In this document: piece after piece, positions 48,600-56,879 of the stretch
How positions within the stretch are numbered: the stretch's first letter is position 1
Layout: each line of letters begins with the position of its first letter
DNA from: Nocardia abscessus
GTDB lineage: Bacteria; Actinomycetota; Actinomycetes; Mycobacteriales; Mycobacteriaceae
Length of the DNA: 64,000 nucleotides
Direction of reading: 5' to 3'
NCBI RefSeq assembly: GCF_015477775.1
Contig: NZ_JADLQO010000020.1
Location: 1 to 64,000 of the forward strand
The notes under the pieces: generated by a model
The model's input: the letters and a program-made list of their open reading frames with translations, nothing else
The model's database searches: none
What the model was told of the DNA's origin: nothing
Position numbers and translations under genes: made by a program

Positions 48600-49121
48600 T
48601 CACGCGGTACCGGGGCGCTCGACCTCGTCCGGGAACACCACCCGTACGAAAGCCCAGAACCGGAACACCATGCCCAACGCGGTGCCGATCAGCTGTGCGG
48701 CCACGAAGTCGGCCAGGTTCTGGGTGAAGCGGGAGACCTCGGGCACCTCCAGGTGCAGCACATACCGTGACACCCACAGCGGTGCGGTGTTGATCGCGAC
48801 GGCCAGGAAACTGACCAGGTAGAACAGCGCGGCCTCGTGATGTCCGCGCCGCCCGCCGCGCGCATCGAAGGACCACTGCTTGTTCAGGACGTATGACAGC
48901 GTGATCGCCGCCAGCACCGCGACGACTTTCGCCGTGACCGGGTGCGCTTCGAGCACAGTGCTCTTCAATGTCAGGAAGACCGCGGTGTCCAGCGTGAACG
49001 CGGCGACACCCACGGAGGCGAAACGGAGTAGTTCTCGACGCCGTGCCTCGCCCCCCAGCGCGGACGTCACCCGAGCGAAAACGGGGCGTTTATAAAACAG
49101 CACAGGTAAAGTCTCCGGCAC
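48600..49121 (-). CDS. GtrA-family membrane protein
   Basis: The protein of about 173 residues has four membrane helices and the GtrA layout: LLRFASVGVAAFTLDTAVFL, AKVVAVLAAITLSYVLNKQW, LFYLVSFLAVAINTAPLW and LIGTALGMVFRFWAFVRVVF. GtrA proteins help flip polyprenyl-linked sugars used in cell-surface glycosylation. The start is uncertain: GTG 49121 is used, GTG 49181 adds 20 residues. It is divergent from the KS-ACP gene and may relate to the sugar genes further right. Confidence 0.8.
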   Translation of the reverse strand: MPETLPVLFYKRPVFARVTSALGGEARRRELLRFASVGVAAFTLDTAVFLTLKSTVLEAHPVTAKVVAVLAAITLSYVLNKQWSFDARGGRRGHHEAALFYLVSFLAVAINTAPLWVSRYVLHLEVPEVSRFTQNLADFVAAQLIGTALGMVFRFWAFVRVVFPDEVERPGTA

Positions 49122-49210
49122 ATGTCCCGACCCCACAACAAGATCGGCAGATTCACCGCACCGCTTGTTCCGCGGGTGCACGGTCGGTGGAATGCGGGCA
49201 GGTGAGAAGC

Positions 49211-51631
49211 GTGAAGAAAGCCAAGCGGCGCACCCGTTCTCAGCAGACGGAATTCGACGGTGCGGCCCGCGCCGCGGAGCCGATTGCCGTGATCGGCATG
49301 AGCTGTCGCTTCGCCGGGCGCGCTGACTCTCCGGAAGCGTTGTGGCGGTTGCTGATCGATGAGATCGACGCGGTCGCCGACGAACCGCCGCCGGGGCGCT
49401 GGTCGGGTGACTACCGAGGCTCCGACCGTGCCGCCGCGGGCAAGACCGTGTCGGTCGCCGGTGGGTATCTGGCGGATGTGGCGGGTTTCGACGCCGAATT
49501 CTTCGGGATCACCCCGCGTGAAGCGGCCGATATGGATCCGCAGCAACGCTTGGCGCTGGAACTGGCGTGGGAAGCGTTCGAGGACGCGGGTATCCGGCCC
49601 GACCGGGCGCCGCGGACCGGCGTGTATTTCGCCAATAAGTTCAACGACTATCGCGCCGTCAAACTCTCCCGAGGCGCCACCGCCATAACCCCGTTCACCA
49701 GTACCGGAGATGTCGAAGGCGTCATCGCCAACCGGGTGTCGTACTTCCTGGGTTTCGACGGACCCAGTATGACCGTGAACGCCTCCTGCGCGGGATCGCT
49801 GGTCGCGGTCCATCTGGCCTGCCAAGCGCTGCGGGCCGGTGAGAGCGCGCTGGCGGTCGCGGGCGGGGTGCAGCTGAATCTGATTCCGGAGACCGCGATC
49901 GGGCTGTCCGCGCTGGGTGTGCTGTCCGCGCGAGGCCGGTCCCGCACCTTCGACGCCTCCGCCGACGGCTACGCCCGCGGCGAAGGCGGCGCGGTCGTGA
50001 TCCTCAAGCCACTGCGGCAGGCGTTGCGCGACGGCGACCGCGTGTACTGCACCCTGCTGGGCAGCGCCACCAACAACAACGGCAGGCACCGATCCATGCC
50101 CGCCAGCAGCGCAGACGGGCAGCGGCAACTGATCCGTCGTGCCTGCGCGCAGGCCGGGGTGGACCCGCTGACGATCGACTACGTGGAGGCGCACGGCACC
50201 GGCACCGCGGTCGGTGATCGCGCCGAACTGTCCGCGCTGGCCGAGGTCTACGGCAGCGGCCGCACCGCCGACTCGCCGCTGAGAGTCGGGTCGATCAAAA
50301 CGAATATCGGGCACACCGAGGCGGCCGCGGGGATGGCGGGACTGGTGAAGGTCGCGCTCGCTCTGTCGCATCACCGCATTCCGCGTAGTCTCCATTTCGA
50401 CCGTGCGCCCGAGTATTTCGACCCGGTGAGCGCTGGAGTGCGTATCGCGGATACCGCGGTGCCGTGGCCGCAACACGATGGTCCGGCTCGCGCCGCGGTG
50501 AGCGCTTTCGGTTTCGGAGGCTCCAATGCTCACGTCATCGTCGAAGCGGCCCCTCCTCCCGAACCGCCGACCGCCCCCGGCCCCTCCGAGCGCCTGGTGG
50601 TGCTGTCCGCGCGCACCGAGCCCGCGCTTCGGGCACACGCGATCCGGCTGCGCGAGCATCTGGTGCGCGAACCCGGTCTGCATCTCGGCGACCTCGCCCA
50701 CACCCTCGCGACGAGAACCCCCTTCCAGCACCGTCTTTCGGTCGTGGCCGACGAGGTGAGCCAGGTTGTCGAGTTTCTCGACGGTTACCTCGACGGGGCC
50801 GGACCCGGCGACGCCGACGGCGCGGAGAACGAAACGCTGAGTCTCGTCCTCTCGGCGGCTTTGCGGCCCGGCACCGTTGCCCGTCGCGACTTGCTCATCG
50901 CGGCGGGAAGGCTGTTCCAGCGTGGGATCGAGCTCGACTGGGCGGCCGTGAACCCGCCCGGACGACCGATCACGCTACCCACTTATCCGTTCCAGCGGGA
51001 ACGGCACTGGGCGGTTCCGGAGACGCCCGCGGAAGTACACGGCGTCACTGCGGGCGATTCCGCAGCGGATCTCCTGTCTTCCCAATCCACAGCGACCGTT
51101 GACCATCCGGCTCGTGACTACGCGCCCATCGAGCAGGCGATCGATGCCGCGCCGGTCGTGTCGTCGGCTCGGACTTCCGCACCGGCCGACGTCGGCGTCG
51201 AGGATTCGGCAACGCAGCCCACGACGATCGAGCCGACTGCCGCGCCGGAAGACACCGCCGAGCGAGATACCGCGTCGCTCGCCGCGCTGGCCACCAGGGA
51301 ACTGGCCGAAGTCGTCGGCATCGCCCCCGACCGCGTCGCCGTCCGCCAGAACTTCGACCAGCTCGGCATCGGCTCGGTGCACGCCGTGGAACTGGCCGCC
51401 CGCCTCACCGCCCGCCTCGGCATCGACATACCCGCCGCCATCATCTGGGGCTGCCCCACGGTCGAGCTACTGGCTGCCGAACTGAGCACTCGGCTCGAAG
51501 CGCGATACCCGGCGCCCGAGCCCCCCTCCCGGCCCTCCACCACCCCGACGGTCGATCCGGATCCGGCTCCGGGCGAGGAAGCCCTCCCGATCAGCGAATT
51601 GGTGGCATTGAGCCGGGAGCTACTGGGCTGA
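49211..51631 (+). CDS. AT-less type I polyketide synthase protein: KS-ACP
   Basis: Residues ~25-450 are a ketosynthase with Cys193 (NASCAGSLVAVHLA), His328 (VEAHGTGTAVGD) and His368 (NIGHTEAAAGM), so condensation activity looks intact. After a remnant KS-to-AT linker (~455-530), the protein jumps to the post-AT linker-like LPTYPFQRERHW with no acyltransferase domain. A disordered Ala/Thr/Pro stretch leads to an ACP with the phosphopantetheine Ser722 (FDQLGIGSVHAVEL). No KR, DH or TE is present. Extender loading must come from another protein. GTG 49211 has AGGTGAG upstream; GTG 49202 is possible. Confidence 0.85.
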   Translation: MKKAKRRTRSQQTEFDGAARAAEPIAVIGMSCRFAGRADSPEALWRLLIDEIDAVADEPPPGRWSGDYRGSDRAAAGKTVSVAGGYLADVAGFDAEFFGITPREAADMDPQQRLALELAWEAFEDAGIRPDRAPRTGVYFANKFNDYRAVKLSRGATAITPFTSTGDVEGVIANRVSYFLGFDGPSMTVNASCAGSLVAVHLACQALRAGESALAVAGGVQLNLIPETAIGLSALGVLSARGRSRTFDASADGYARGEGGAVVILKPLRQALRDGDRVYCTLLGSATNNNGRHRSMPASSADGQRQLIRRACAQAGVDPLTIDYVEAHGTGTAVGDRAELSALAEVYGSGRTADSPLRVGSIKTNIGHTEAAAGMAGLVKVALALSHHRIPRSLHFDRAPEYFDPVSAGVRIADTAVPWPQHDGPARAAVSAFGFGGSNAHVIVEAAPPPEPPTAPGPSERLVVLSARTEPALRAHAIRLREHLVREPGLHLGDLAHTLATRTPFQHRLSVVADEVSQVVEFLDGYLDGAGPGDADGAENETLSLVLSAALRPGTVARRDLLIAAGRLFQRGIELDWAAVNPPGRPITLPTYPFQRERHWAVPETPAEVHGVTAGDSAADLLSSQSTATVDHPARDYAPIEQAIDAAPVVSSARTSAPADVGVEDSATQPTTIEPTAAPEDTAERDTASLAALATRELAEVVGIAPDRVAVRQNFDQLGIGSVHAVELAARLTARLGIDIPAAIIWGCPTVELLAAELSTRLEARYPAPEPPSRPSTTPTVDPDPAPGEEALPISELVALSRELLG

Positions 51632-51678
51632 ACCGGAACCTGTGAACGGTCGCGCTGATTCCGCCGACCCGCCTCCGC

Positions 51679-52308
51679 TCACGGAGCCAGCAGTTCGCGG
51701 GCCAGCGCTTCGCTCCACCAGCGTTCGACCGCATCGGGTGACCAGGCGCGTTCGGTGATGAACGTGGCGTAGACGTCGATATTGCACAGCGCGGCGTAGA
51801 CGTCGGTGGCGGTGGATATGTCCAGGCCGGGTCGCAGCGTGCCGTCCGGCCACGATGAGAACACCTCGACGCGCGTTCGGTCGGCGACTTCACGCGCCTG
51901 CGCGTACAGAGTCGCCAGTTCGGGTTCGGTGCGCCCGGATTCCCGGACCAGCGCGATGAGGTCTCCGGCGCGTTCGAACAGGCGGCGGTCGTAGCCTGCC
52001 ATCGCGGCGAGTTGCTGTGCGGGGGTGGGGCAGGCTTCCAATTCCGCGAGCATCCGCTGCATGTCCCCGGACACGTCGGCAGCATCGACCAGGGCCCAGA
52101 CCAGCCCCTTCTTGCTGCCGTACGCCGCGTACACCGTCGGGACGGACACACCCGCCGCGCGGGCCACATCGGCGATGGTGGTCCCGGCCCATCCTCGGGT
52201 GACGAACAGTCGCCCGGCAGCCTCCGCGATGTCGGTGCGAGTGCGCTTGGCCTGCGCCTGCCTGCGCAGCGAGTCGTAGCGTCGCCGCTGCGGCTGTGCG
52301 TCCATCAT
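51679..52308 (-). CDS. TetR-family regulator
   Basis: The 209-residue protein has the TetR HTH (RTDIAEAAGRLFVTRGWAG, IADVARAAGVSVPTVYAAYG) and a C-terminal ligand domain with FERAGDLIALVRESGRTEPE. A perfect 17-bp palindrome lies 21 bp upstream of its ATG, in the spacer shared with the divergent membrane-protein gene at 52416, so both genes are probably repressed by it. The nature of the inducer is unknown. Confidence 0.88.
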   Translation of the reverse strand: MMDAQPQRRRYDSLRRQAQAKRTRTDIAEAAGRLFVTRGWAGTTIADVARAAGVSVPTVYAAYGSKKGLVWALVDAADVSGDMQRMLAELEACPTPAQQLAAMAGYDRRLFERAGDLIALVRESGRTEPELATLYAQAREVADRTRVEVFSSWPDGTLRPGLDISTATDVYAALCNIDVYATFITERAWSPDAVERWWSEALARELLAP

Positions 52309-52328
52309 TGCCCTCCGATCCCACTGCT

Positions 52329-52345
52329 CCTATATTCAATATAGG
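52329..52345. promoter_or_regulatory. Perfect 17-bp palindrome, TetR operator
   Basis: CCTATATT-c-AATATAGG is perfect and AT-rich in a GC-rich setting, placed between divergent tetR and membrane-protein genes where both promoters must lie. Confidence 0.7.
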
Positions 52346-52415
52346 TCATCTAAAACCAATTGGCTGCCGCACGGCGAAGCCCAGCGAGCAACCTGATGCG
52401 GAAGAGGGCATTTCG

Positions 52416-53066
52416 ATGGAATTCACCACTGTGGCAGGCTTGGGAGGCATCGGGTTCGTAGTGGCCGCGTTGGCAGTCAACCTCCTCTATGCGCGTGCGC
52501 GGCTTCCGTTCCCCGTGTCGGCGGAGAAGATCGACGCGGTCGAGGAAACCTTCGCCGCCGCCGGGGAGGCGGTGAAGCGCCCTTCGACGCTCGCTCCGGC
52601 AATGTGGCTGTGTACCACCGTCTTCGCCGCGGGACTGCTGTCGGTGACGTGGCGCGGCGGCGAAGGACCAGCGGCATGGGCGCTGGTGGGATTCGGCGGA
52701 ATCCTGATGCAGAACGCCACGTTCACCGTGATCGAGGCACGGCGGTTCGGGATGGCCGCGGCCGCCACGCACAGCCGTGGCACGACCGCAGGACTGTGGG
52801 GAACGAGCAATGTCCTGTTCGGGTTCAACCAGGTCTTCCTCGCTGCGGCGCTGCTGGGTTTCAGCATCGCCGCAGCCGACGCCGGATTCATCTCCGACTG
52901 GCATGCGCGGCTCGGATACGCCAGTGCCGCACTGCTGTTCGTCTCCTCGTCGGCCGGTCCCTACAACGTCGACGGCACCAACCGCATCGCGGTCGTCGGC
53001 CTGATCGGCTGGCTCGGCTGGGCGGCCTGGATCATCGCCTGCAGCGTCGCGCTGCTGGGCCGGTAA
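52416..53066 (+). CDS. Membrane protein divergent from TetR
   Basis: The 216-residue product has about six hydrophobic segments, for example AGLGGIGFVVAALAVNLLYA, WLCTTVFAAGLLSVTW, VFLAAALLGFSIAAADAG and IAVVGLIGWLGWAAWIIACS. No family is recognised. GAAGAGGG precedes ATG 52416. The operator palindrome 70 bp upstream suggests that it is the TetR target, as for small transporters or membrane-stress proteins. Confidence 0.7.
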   Translation: MEFTTVAGLGGIGFVVAALAVNLLYARARLPFPVSAEKIDAVEETFAAAGEAVKRPSTLAPAMWLCTTVFAAGLLSVTWRGGEGPAAWALVGFGGILMQNATFTVIEARRFGMAAAATHSRGTTAGLWGTSNVLFGFNQVFLAAALLGFSIAAADAGFISDWHARLGYASAALLFVSSSAGPYNVDGTNRIAVVGLIGWLGWAAWIIACSVALLGR

Positions 53067-53118
53067 CGCCGATGCGGTGCTCCGGCATCGGCACTCTCGC
53101 TCGCACTAGGCTCTGGTC

Positions 53119-54045
53119 ATGAAGGTCTTCGTAGCGGGGTCGACCGGCGCGATCGGACGATATGTCGTCGCGGCATCGGTCGACGCAGGCCATGAGGTGA
53201 CGGCATTGGTCCGTACCGAGGAGAAGGCGGCCGCGGTGCGCGCTCGAGGGGCGAGTCCCGTCACGGCGTCGTTGTTCGATCGAGACCAGCTGAGCGCCGC
53301 GCTCGCCGGACACGACGCGGTGGTGAACATGGCCAGCGCTCTGCCCTCGGTCGCACAGTTCATGTCCGACCGCGCTTGGCGCAGAAACGAGCACGTCCGC
53401 ATCGACGGGTCCACCGCCCTGGTCGATGCCGCACTGTCCGCCGGTGTCGACCGGCTGATCCAGGAATCGATCAGCATGATCTACCCGGACAGCGGGTCCG
53501 AGTGGATCACCGAGGACGTCCCCGCCGACCGCTACCCCCGCGCCCTGTGCAGCATCACCGCCGAGGACAACGCCCATCGCCTCACGGCAGCGGGCGGAAC
53601 CGGAATCGTGCTGCGCTTCGGCGTCTTCTGCGGCACCGGCGCCGCCCACAGCGAACAGATGCTCGCCATGGCCCGCCGCCACATCGCGCCGGTCCTGGGC
53701 CGCGCCGACGCATACATCTCCACGATTCACCTGACCGACGCGGCCGCGGCCGTGGTCGCGGCGCTCACCGCCCCCGCGGGCACCTACAACATCATCGACG
53801 ACGAACCGCTCACCAAACGCGAGTACGCCAACGCCTTGGCCGCGGCCGCGGGCAAACGGCCCTGGCTGCGTGTCCCCGGCCGGGCCGCGCTGCTCGGCGG
53901 TCACCGGCTCACATCCTTGACGCGGTCACTTCGAGTGAGCAACAACCGCTTTCGCGCCGCGACCTCCTGGTCGCCGCGCTACCCCAGCGCCCGCGAGGCG
54001 TGGCTCGCCACCGCTGCTCCCGACAGGGGTTCGTCCCAGGGGTAG
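53119..54045 (+). CDS. NAD(P)-binding epimerase/reductase (extended SDR)
   Basis: The 308-residue protein has the Rossmann motif KVFVAGSTGAIGRYVVAASV, VVNMASALPSV, and the extended-SDR substrate half with YISTIHLTDAAAAVVAALTA and TYNIIDDEPLTKREYANAL. The catalytic Tyr and Lys spacing is not clearly YxxxK (QESISMIYPDSGSEW lies in that region), so it may be an atypical SDR or a reductase of the NmrA-like group. It stands alone between the membrane-protein gene and a strong terminator. Confidence 0.78.
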   Translation: MKVFVAGSTGAIGRYVVAASVDAGHEVTALVRTEEKAAAVRARGASPVTASLFDRDQLSAALAGHDAVVNMASALPSVAQFMSDRAWRRNEHVRIDGSTALVDAALSAGVDRLIQESISMIYPDSGSEWITEDVPADRYPRALCSITAEDNAHRLTAAGGTGIVLRFGVFCGTGAAHSEQMLAMARRHIAPVLGRADAYISTIHLTDAAAAVVAALTAPAGTYNIIDDEPLTKREYANALAAAAGKRPWLRVPGRAALLGGHRLTSLTRSLRVSNNRFRAATSWSPRYPSAREAWLATAAPDRGSSQG

Positions 54046-54070
54046 TGCGGTGCGAGCGTTCGGCCGCTCC

Positions 54071-54117
54071 GGAAGCCGCTGCGCCGCCGGTCGACGCCCA
54101 GCGGCGCAGCGGCTTCC
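54071..54117. terminator. Bidirectional hairpin terminator
   Basis: GGAAGCCGCTGCGCCGC and GCGGCGCAGCGGCTTCC form a perfect 17-bp stem with a 13-nt loop between the convergent epimerase and P450 genes. Confidence 0.9.
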
Positions 54118-54125
54118 GTGGGTCG

Positions 54126-55475
54126 TCACGTCGTCACCGGTTCGGTGACACGGCGCACCGGGCGGATGCGGATGCCGAACTCCGGGCGCAGGTTCACCGA
54201 GGCCAGCGGCACCACCGGGTGGGTGTCGTCGAGCTCGAGCCGGAAACGCTGCACCGTCATGGCAAGGATCAGCACCATCTCCGTCATGGACATGTCCTTG
54301 CCCAGGCAGATGCGCGGGCCGCCGGAGAACGGGAAGAACGCGAACTTGTGCCGCTCGGCCACCGCCGCGTCGGCGAAACGCTCCGGACGGAACTCCTCCG
54401 GGTCGTCCCACAGCCGCTTGTCGCGGTGAATGTAGTACATACACAACGTGACTCGCGCGCCCGCGGGCACGTGGTAGCCGCCGATCTCGTCATCGGCGAT
54501 CGGAGTGCGCTCGACGATCCAGGCCGGCGGATACAGCCGCATGGTCTCCTCGATCACCATGCGGCAGTAACTCAGCTGCGCCAGATCCGAAAACGCCGGG
54601 GTGCGGTCACCGATCGCCGCGCGCACCTCCTGCGCCAGCCGCTCCTGGATCTGCGGGTGGGTGGCCAGCAGGTAGCACGCCCACGACAGCGCGTTGGCCG
54701 GGGACTCGTGACCGGCCACCAGCAGGGTCTTGATTTCGTTGAGCAGATCTTCCTCGCGCATGCCCTTGCCGCCTTCGTCGCGGGCACGCACCAGCGCGGT
54801 GAGCACGTCGGTGGTGTCGCCGCCGCGGCGGCGTTCGTCGATGAGATGACGCACCACGTCGTCCAGTTCGCCGACTTTGCGCGCGACCCGGCGGGCCTCG
54901 GGCGTCGGGAAGGACTGCGGCAGCTTCACCGGCGCGTTCACCCGCTTCATGATCAACGCGAACGCCGCCCGCATCGCGTCGGTCACCTGACCGGTGTCGG
55001 TGGACAAGTCGATGCTGAACAGGATCCGCCCGGTCACCGCGAGCAGCAGCTTGACGTAGTCGTCGTAGATGTCGCGGAACTCCCCGGCCGCGGCGTCCCA
55101 ACCATCGAGCATCGCCGCGGCGCTGTCGGTGATGTCGTCGGCGAAACCCTTCACGTGCGAGTGGGAGAACGCCGGGGAGATGAGCTTGCGCTGCGTGCGC
55201 CAGTACTCCAGATTGTTGGTGGTCAACTGCCCGTCGCCGAGCAGGATGCTGAACTCGTCGTAGATCGGGCTCTTGCGGTAATTGGTGTAGTTGTCCTTGA
55301 GCACGTACTCGGTCATCGCCGGGTCCGCGACGAGGTAGACCAGCATCGGGCCTGCCTTGACCCGCACGACGTCGCCGTAGCCCTCCAGCAGCGCGCCCAC
55401 CGTCGCCAGCGGGTTCTTCGCCAATTTCGGCAGCATGCGTCCGGTTTCCACCAGACCTGGCCCGGGTGCTTTCAT
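54126..55475 (-). CDS. Cytochrome P450
   Basis: This 449-residue P450 hydroxylates an organic substrate with electrons from an external reductase, as no reductase domain is fused. The heme-ligand loop is FFPFSGGPRICLGKD, the K-helix is VIEETMRLYPPAW (ExxR), and the I-helix LLVAGHESPANALSWACYLL has Glu-Ser in place of the usual Asp/Glu-Thr. The organisation resembles class CYP102/CYP110-like fatty-acid or terpenoid oxidases. The start ATG 55475 follows AAAGG. It is the last gene of the minus-strand train and follows the flavin monooxygenase gene by 11 bp. Confidence 0.9.
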   Translation of the reverse strand: MKAPGPGLVETGRMLPKLAKNPLATVGALLEGYGDVVRVKAGPMLVYLVADPAMTEYVLKDNYTNYRKSPIYDEFSILLGDGQLTTNNLEYWRTQRKLISPAFSHSHVKGFADDITDSAAAMLDGWDAAAGEFRDIYDDYVKLLLAVTGRILFSIDLSTDTGQVTDAMRAAFALIMKRVNAPVKLPQSFPTPEARRVARKVGELDDVVRHLIDERRRGGDTTDVLTALVRARDEGGKGMREEDLLNEIKTLLVAGHESPANALSWACYLLATHPQIQERLAQEVRAAIGDRTPAFSDLAQLSYCRMVIEETMRLYPPAWIVERTPIADDEIGGYHVPAGARVTLCMYYIHRDKRLWDDPEEFRPERFADAAVAERHKFAFFPFSGGPRICLGKDMSMTEMVLILAMTVQRFRLELDDTHPVVPLASVNLRPEFGIRIRPVRRVTEPVTT

Positions 55476-55486
55476 GGTCCGACCTT

Positions 55487-56764
55487 TCACTTCAAGAGCC
55501 TGGCGTGCTTGCGCAGCTGGTTCACGTAGTCCTGTTTCTCCACCACCAGCGGGTACTGGTCGGCGTGATAGAGCCGCAACCCGGCATACAGGTCGGGCTG
55601 GCGGCCCTGGGTGGCGCGATCGAAACGCTCGACCCGCCGCGGATCGCGCGCCTTGGCCCGCAGATACTCCGCGACCAGTTCGGCCTGTTTCTCGTAGACG
55701 TCCCAGTGCGAGCCGATCGGCCGCACCATCCCGACCACGAACAGGTCGCGGGTGTGCGGCGGAAAGATGTTCAGATACAGGCCCGGTCGCAAACTGTCCC
55801 CGGCCCAGTTCAGATGGGCTCGGTCGACCACGGGATAGTTCGGGACGAACCCCGTGGCCAGCACCACCAGATCGACCTTCTCTTCGGTGCCGTCGGTGAA
55901 GGTCACCCGATCGTCGTCGATCGCGGCGATGTCCGGCTTGGGCGTGATGTCGCCGTGGGTGTAGTGGTGGTGCAACTGGTCACCGAGCATCGGGATGACG
56001 ATGCCCTCACCGAAATCGGGCACCGGAAGCCCGAACGTGCGGGAGCGGCCACGCAGATACGAGAACAGCCGCTCGAAGGCCCGCTTGCGCAGCGGCCGCC
56101 ACATCCGGCCCTGCAGCATGCTGTCGGTCGGGCGGCCCAGCATGTACTTGGGCATGCAATAGAACCCGCGCCTGCTGCTGTGCAGGGTCAGCGCGGCGTT
56201 GACCGCGCAGTCGGACAGGATGTCGGCCGCCGACTGCCCCGCGCCGATCACCAGCACCCGCTTGCCCAGCACCTGTTCGGGATGCCGGTACTCGCTCGAA
56301 TGCAAGACGGGCACCGTGCCCGAGCCGGGGATGTCGATGCGGCGCGGGCTGCGGTCGTGGCCCGTGGCGATGACGACCCCCGCGTACGATCGCTCGGACC
56401 CGTCGGCCAGCGTCACCGCCCAGCCCTCCGCACCGGGTTCGATCCGCTGCACCGAGGTGTTCAACCGGATACGCGGCCACAGGTCGAAAGCGTCGGCGTA
56501 GGAGTGCAGATAGCGCAGCACCAGCTCGTGGCCGGGGTAGTCGGGATAGTCCTCCGGCATCGGAAATCCCGAAAACGCCTGCACGCCTTTGGACGCGATC
56601 ACGTGCGTGTTGTGGCTGACCGGCGAGTCCGGCCGTCGCGCGTCCCAGATACCGCCGATCCCGTCGGCCGCCTCGAGCACCTCGAAATCCAGACCGTGCG
56701 CGGCGAACCCGCGGGCGGTGGCCAAACCGGCCGCGCCCGCACCGATCACGCAATACGTGCTCAT
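55487..56764 (-). CDS. Flavin-containing monooxygenase (FMO/NMO-like)
   Basis: The 425-residue protein has the FAD motif VIGAGAAGLATARGFAAHG, the FMO-like VPVLHSSEYRHPEQV, the NADPH motif VLVIGAGQSAADILSDCA and LVVLATGFVPNYPVVD. It should insert one oxygen atom at N, S or a ketone carbon. ATG 56764 is fixed by AGGGGAGAGG upstream; a longer frame only covers the repeat region. It lies directly before the P450 gene, and the two oxidases could act on the same glycosylated product. A 26-bp direct repeat separates it from the membrane glycosyltransferase gene. Confidence 0.87.
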   Translation of the reverse strand: MSTYCVIGAGAAGLATARGFAAHGLDFEVLEAADGIGGIWDARRPDSPVSHNTHVIASKGVQAFSGFPMPEDYPDYPGHELVLRYLHSYADAFDLWPRIRLNTSVQRIEPGAEGWAVTLADGSERSYAGVVIATGHDRSPRRIDIPGSGTVPVLHSSEYRHPEQVLGKRVLVIGAGQSAADILSDCAVNAALTLHSSRRGFYCMPKYMLGRPTDSMLQGRMWRPLRKRAFERLFSYLRGRSRTFGLPVPDFGEGIVIPMLGDQLHHHYTHGDITPKPDIAAIDDDRVTFTDGTEEKVDLVVLATGFVPNYPVVDRAHLNWAGDSLRPGLYLNIFPPHTRDLFVVGMVRPIGSHWDVYEKQAELVAEYLRAKARDPRRVERFDRATQGRQPDLYAGLRLYHADQYPLVVEKQDYVNQLRKHARLLK

Positions 56765-56778
56765 CCGTTCCCTCTCCC

Positions 56779-56879
56779 CTGCCGCCTCCGGGCCTGACCG
56801 CTCATGCTGTGTCGATCGTCGGCATGAGCGGGGCCCTGCGTGGTGACGCTGCGCTGCCGCCTCCGGGCCTGACCGCTCA
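56779..56879. repeat. 26-bp direct repeat, two copies 75 bp apart
   Basis: Copy 1 (56779-56804) and copy 2 (56854-56879) are identical, beginning CTGCCGCCTCCGGGCCTGAC. Copy 2 includes the stop codon of the membrane glycosyltransferase gene; copy 1 lies 15 bp upstream of the FMO start and covers its leader. This looks like a local duplication that created the intercistronic spacer. Confidence 0.85.
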
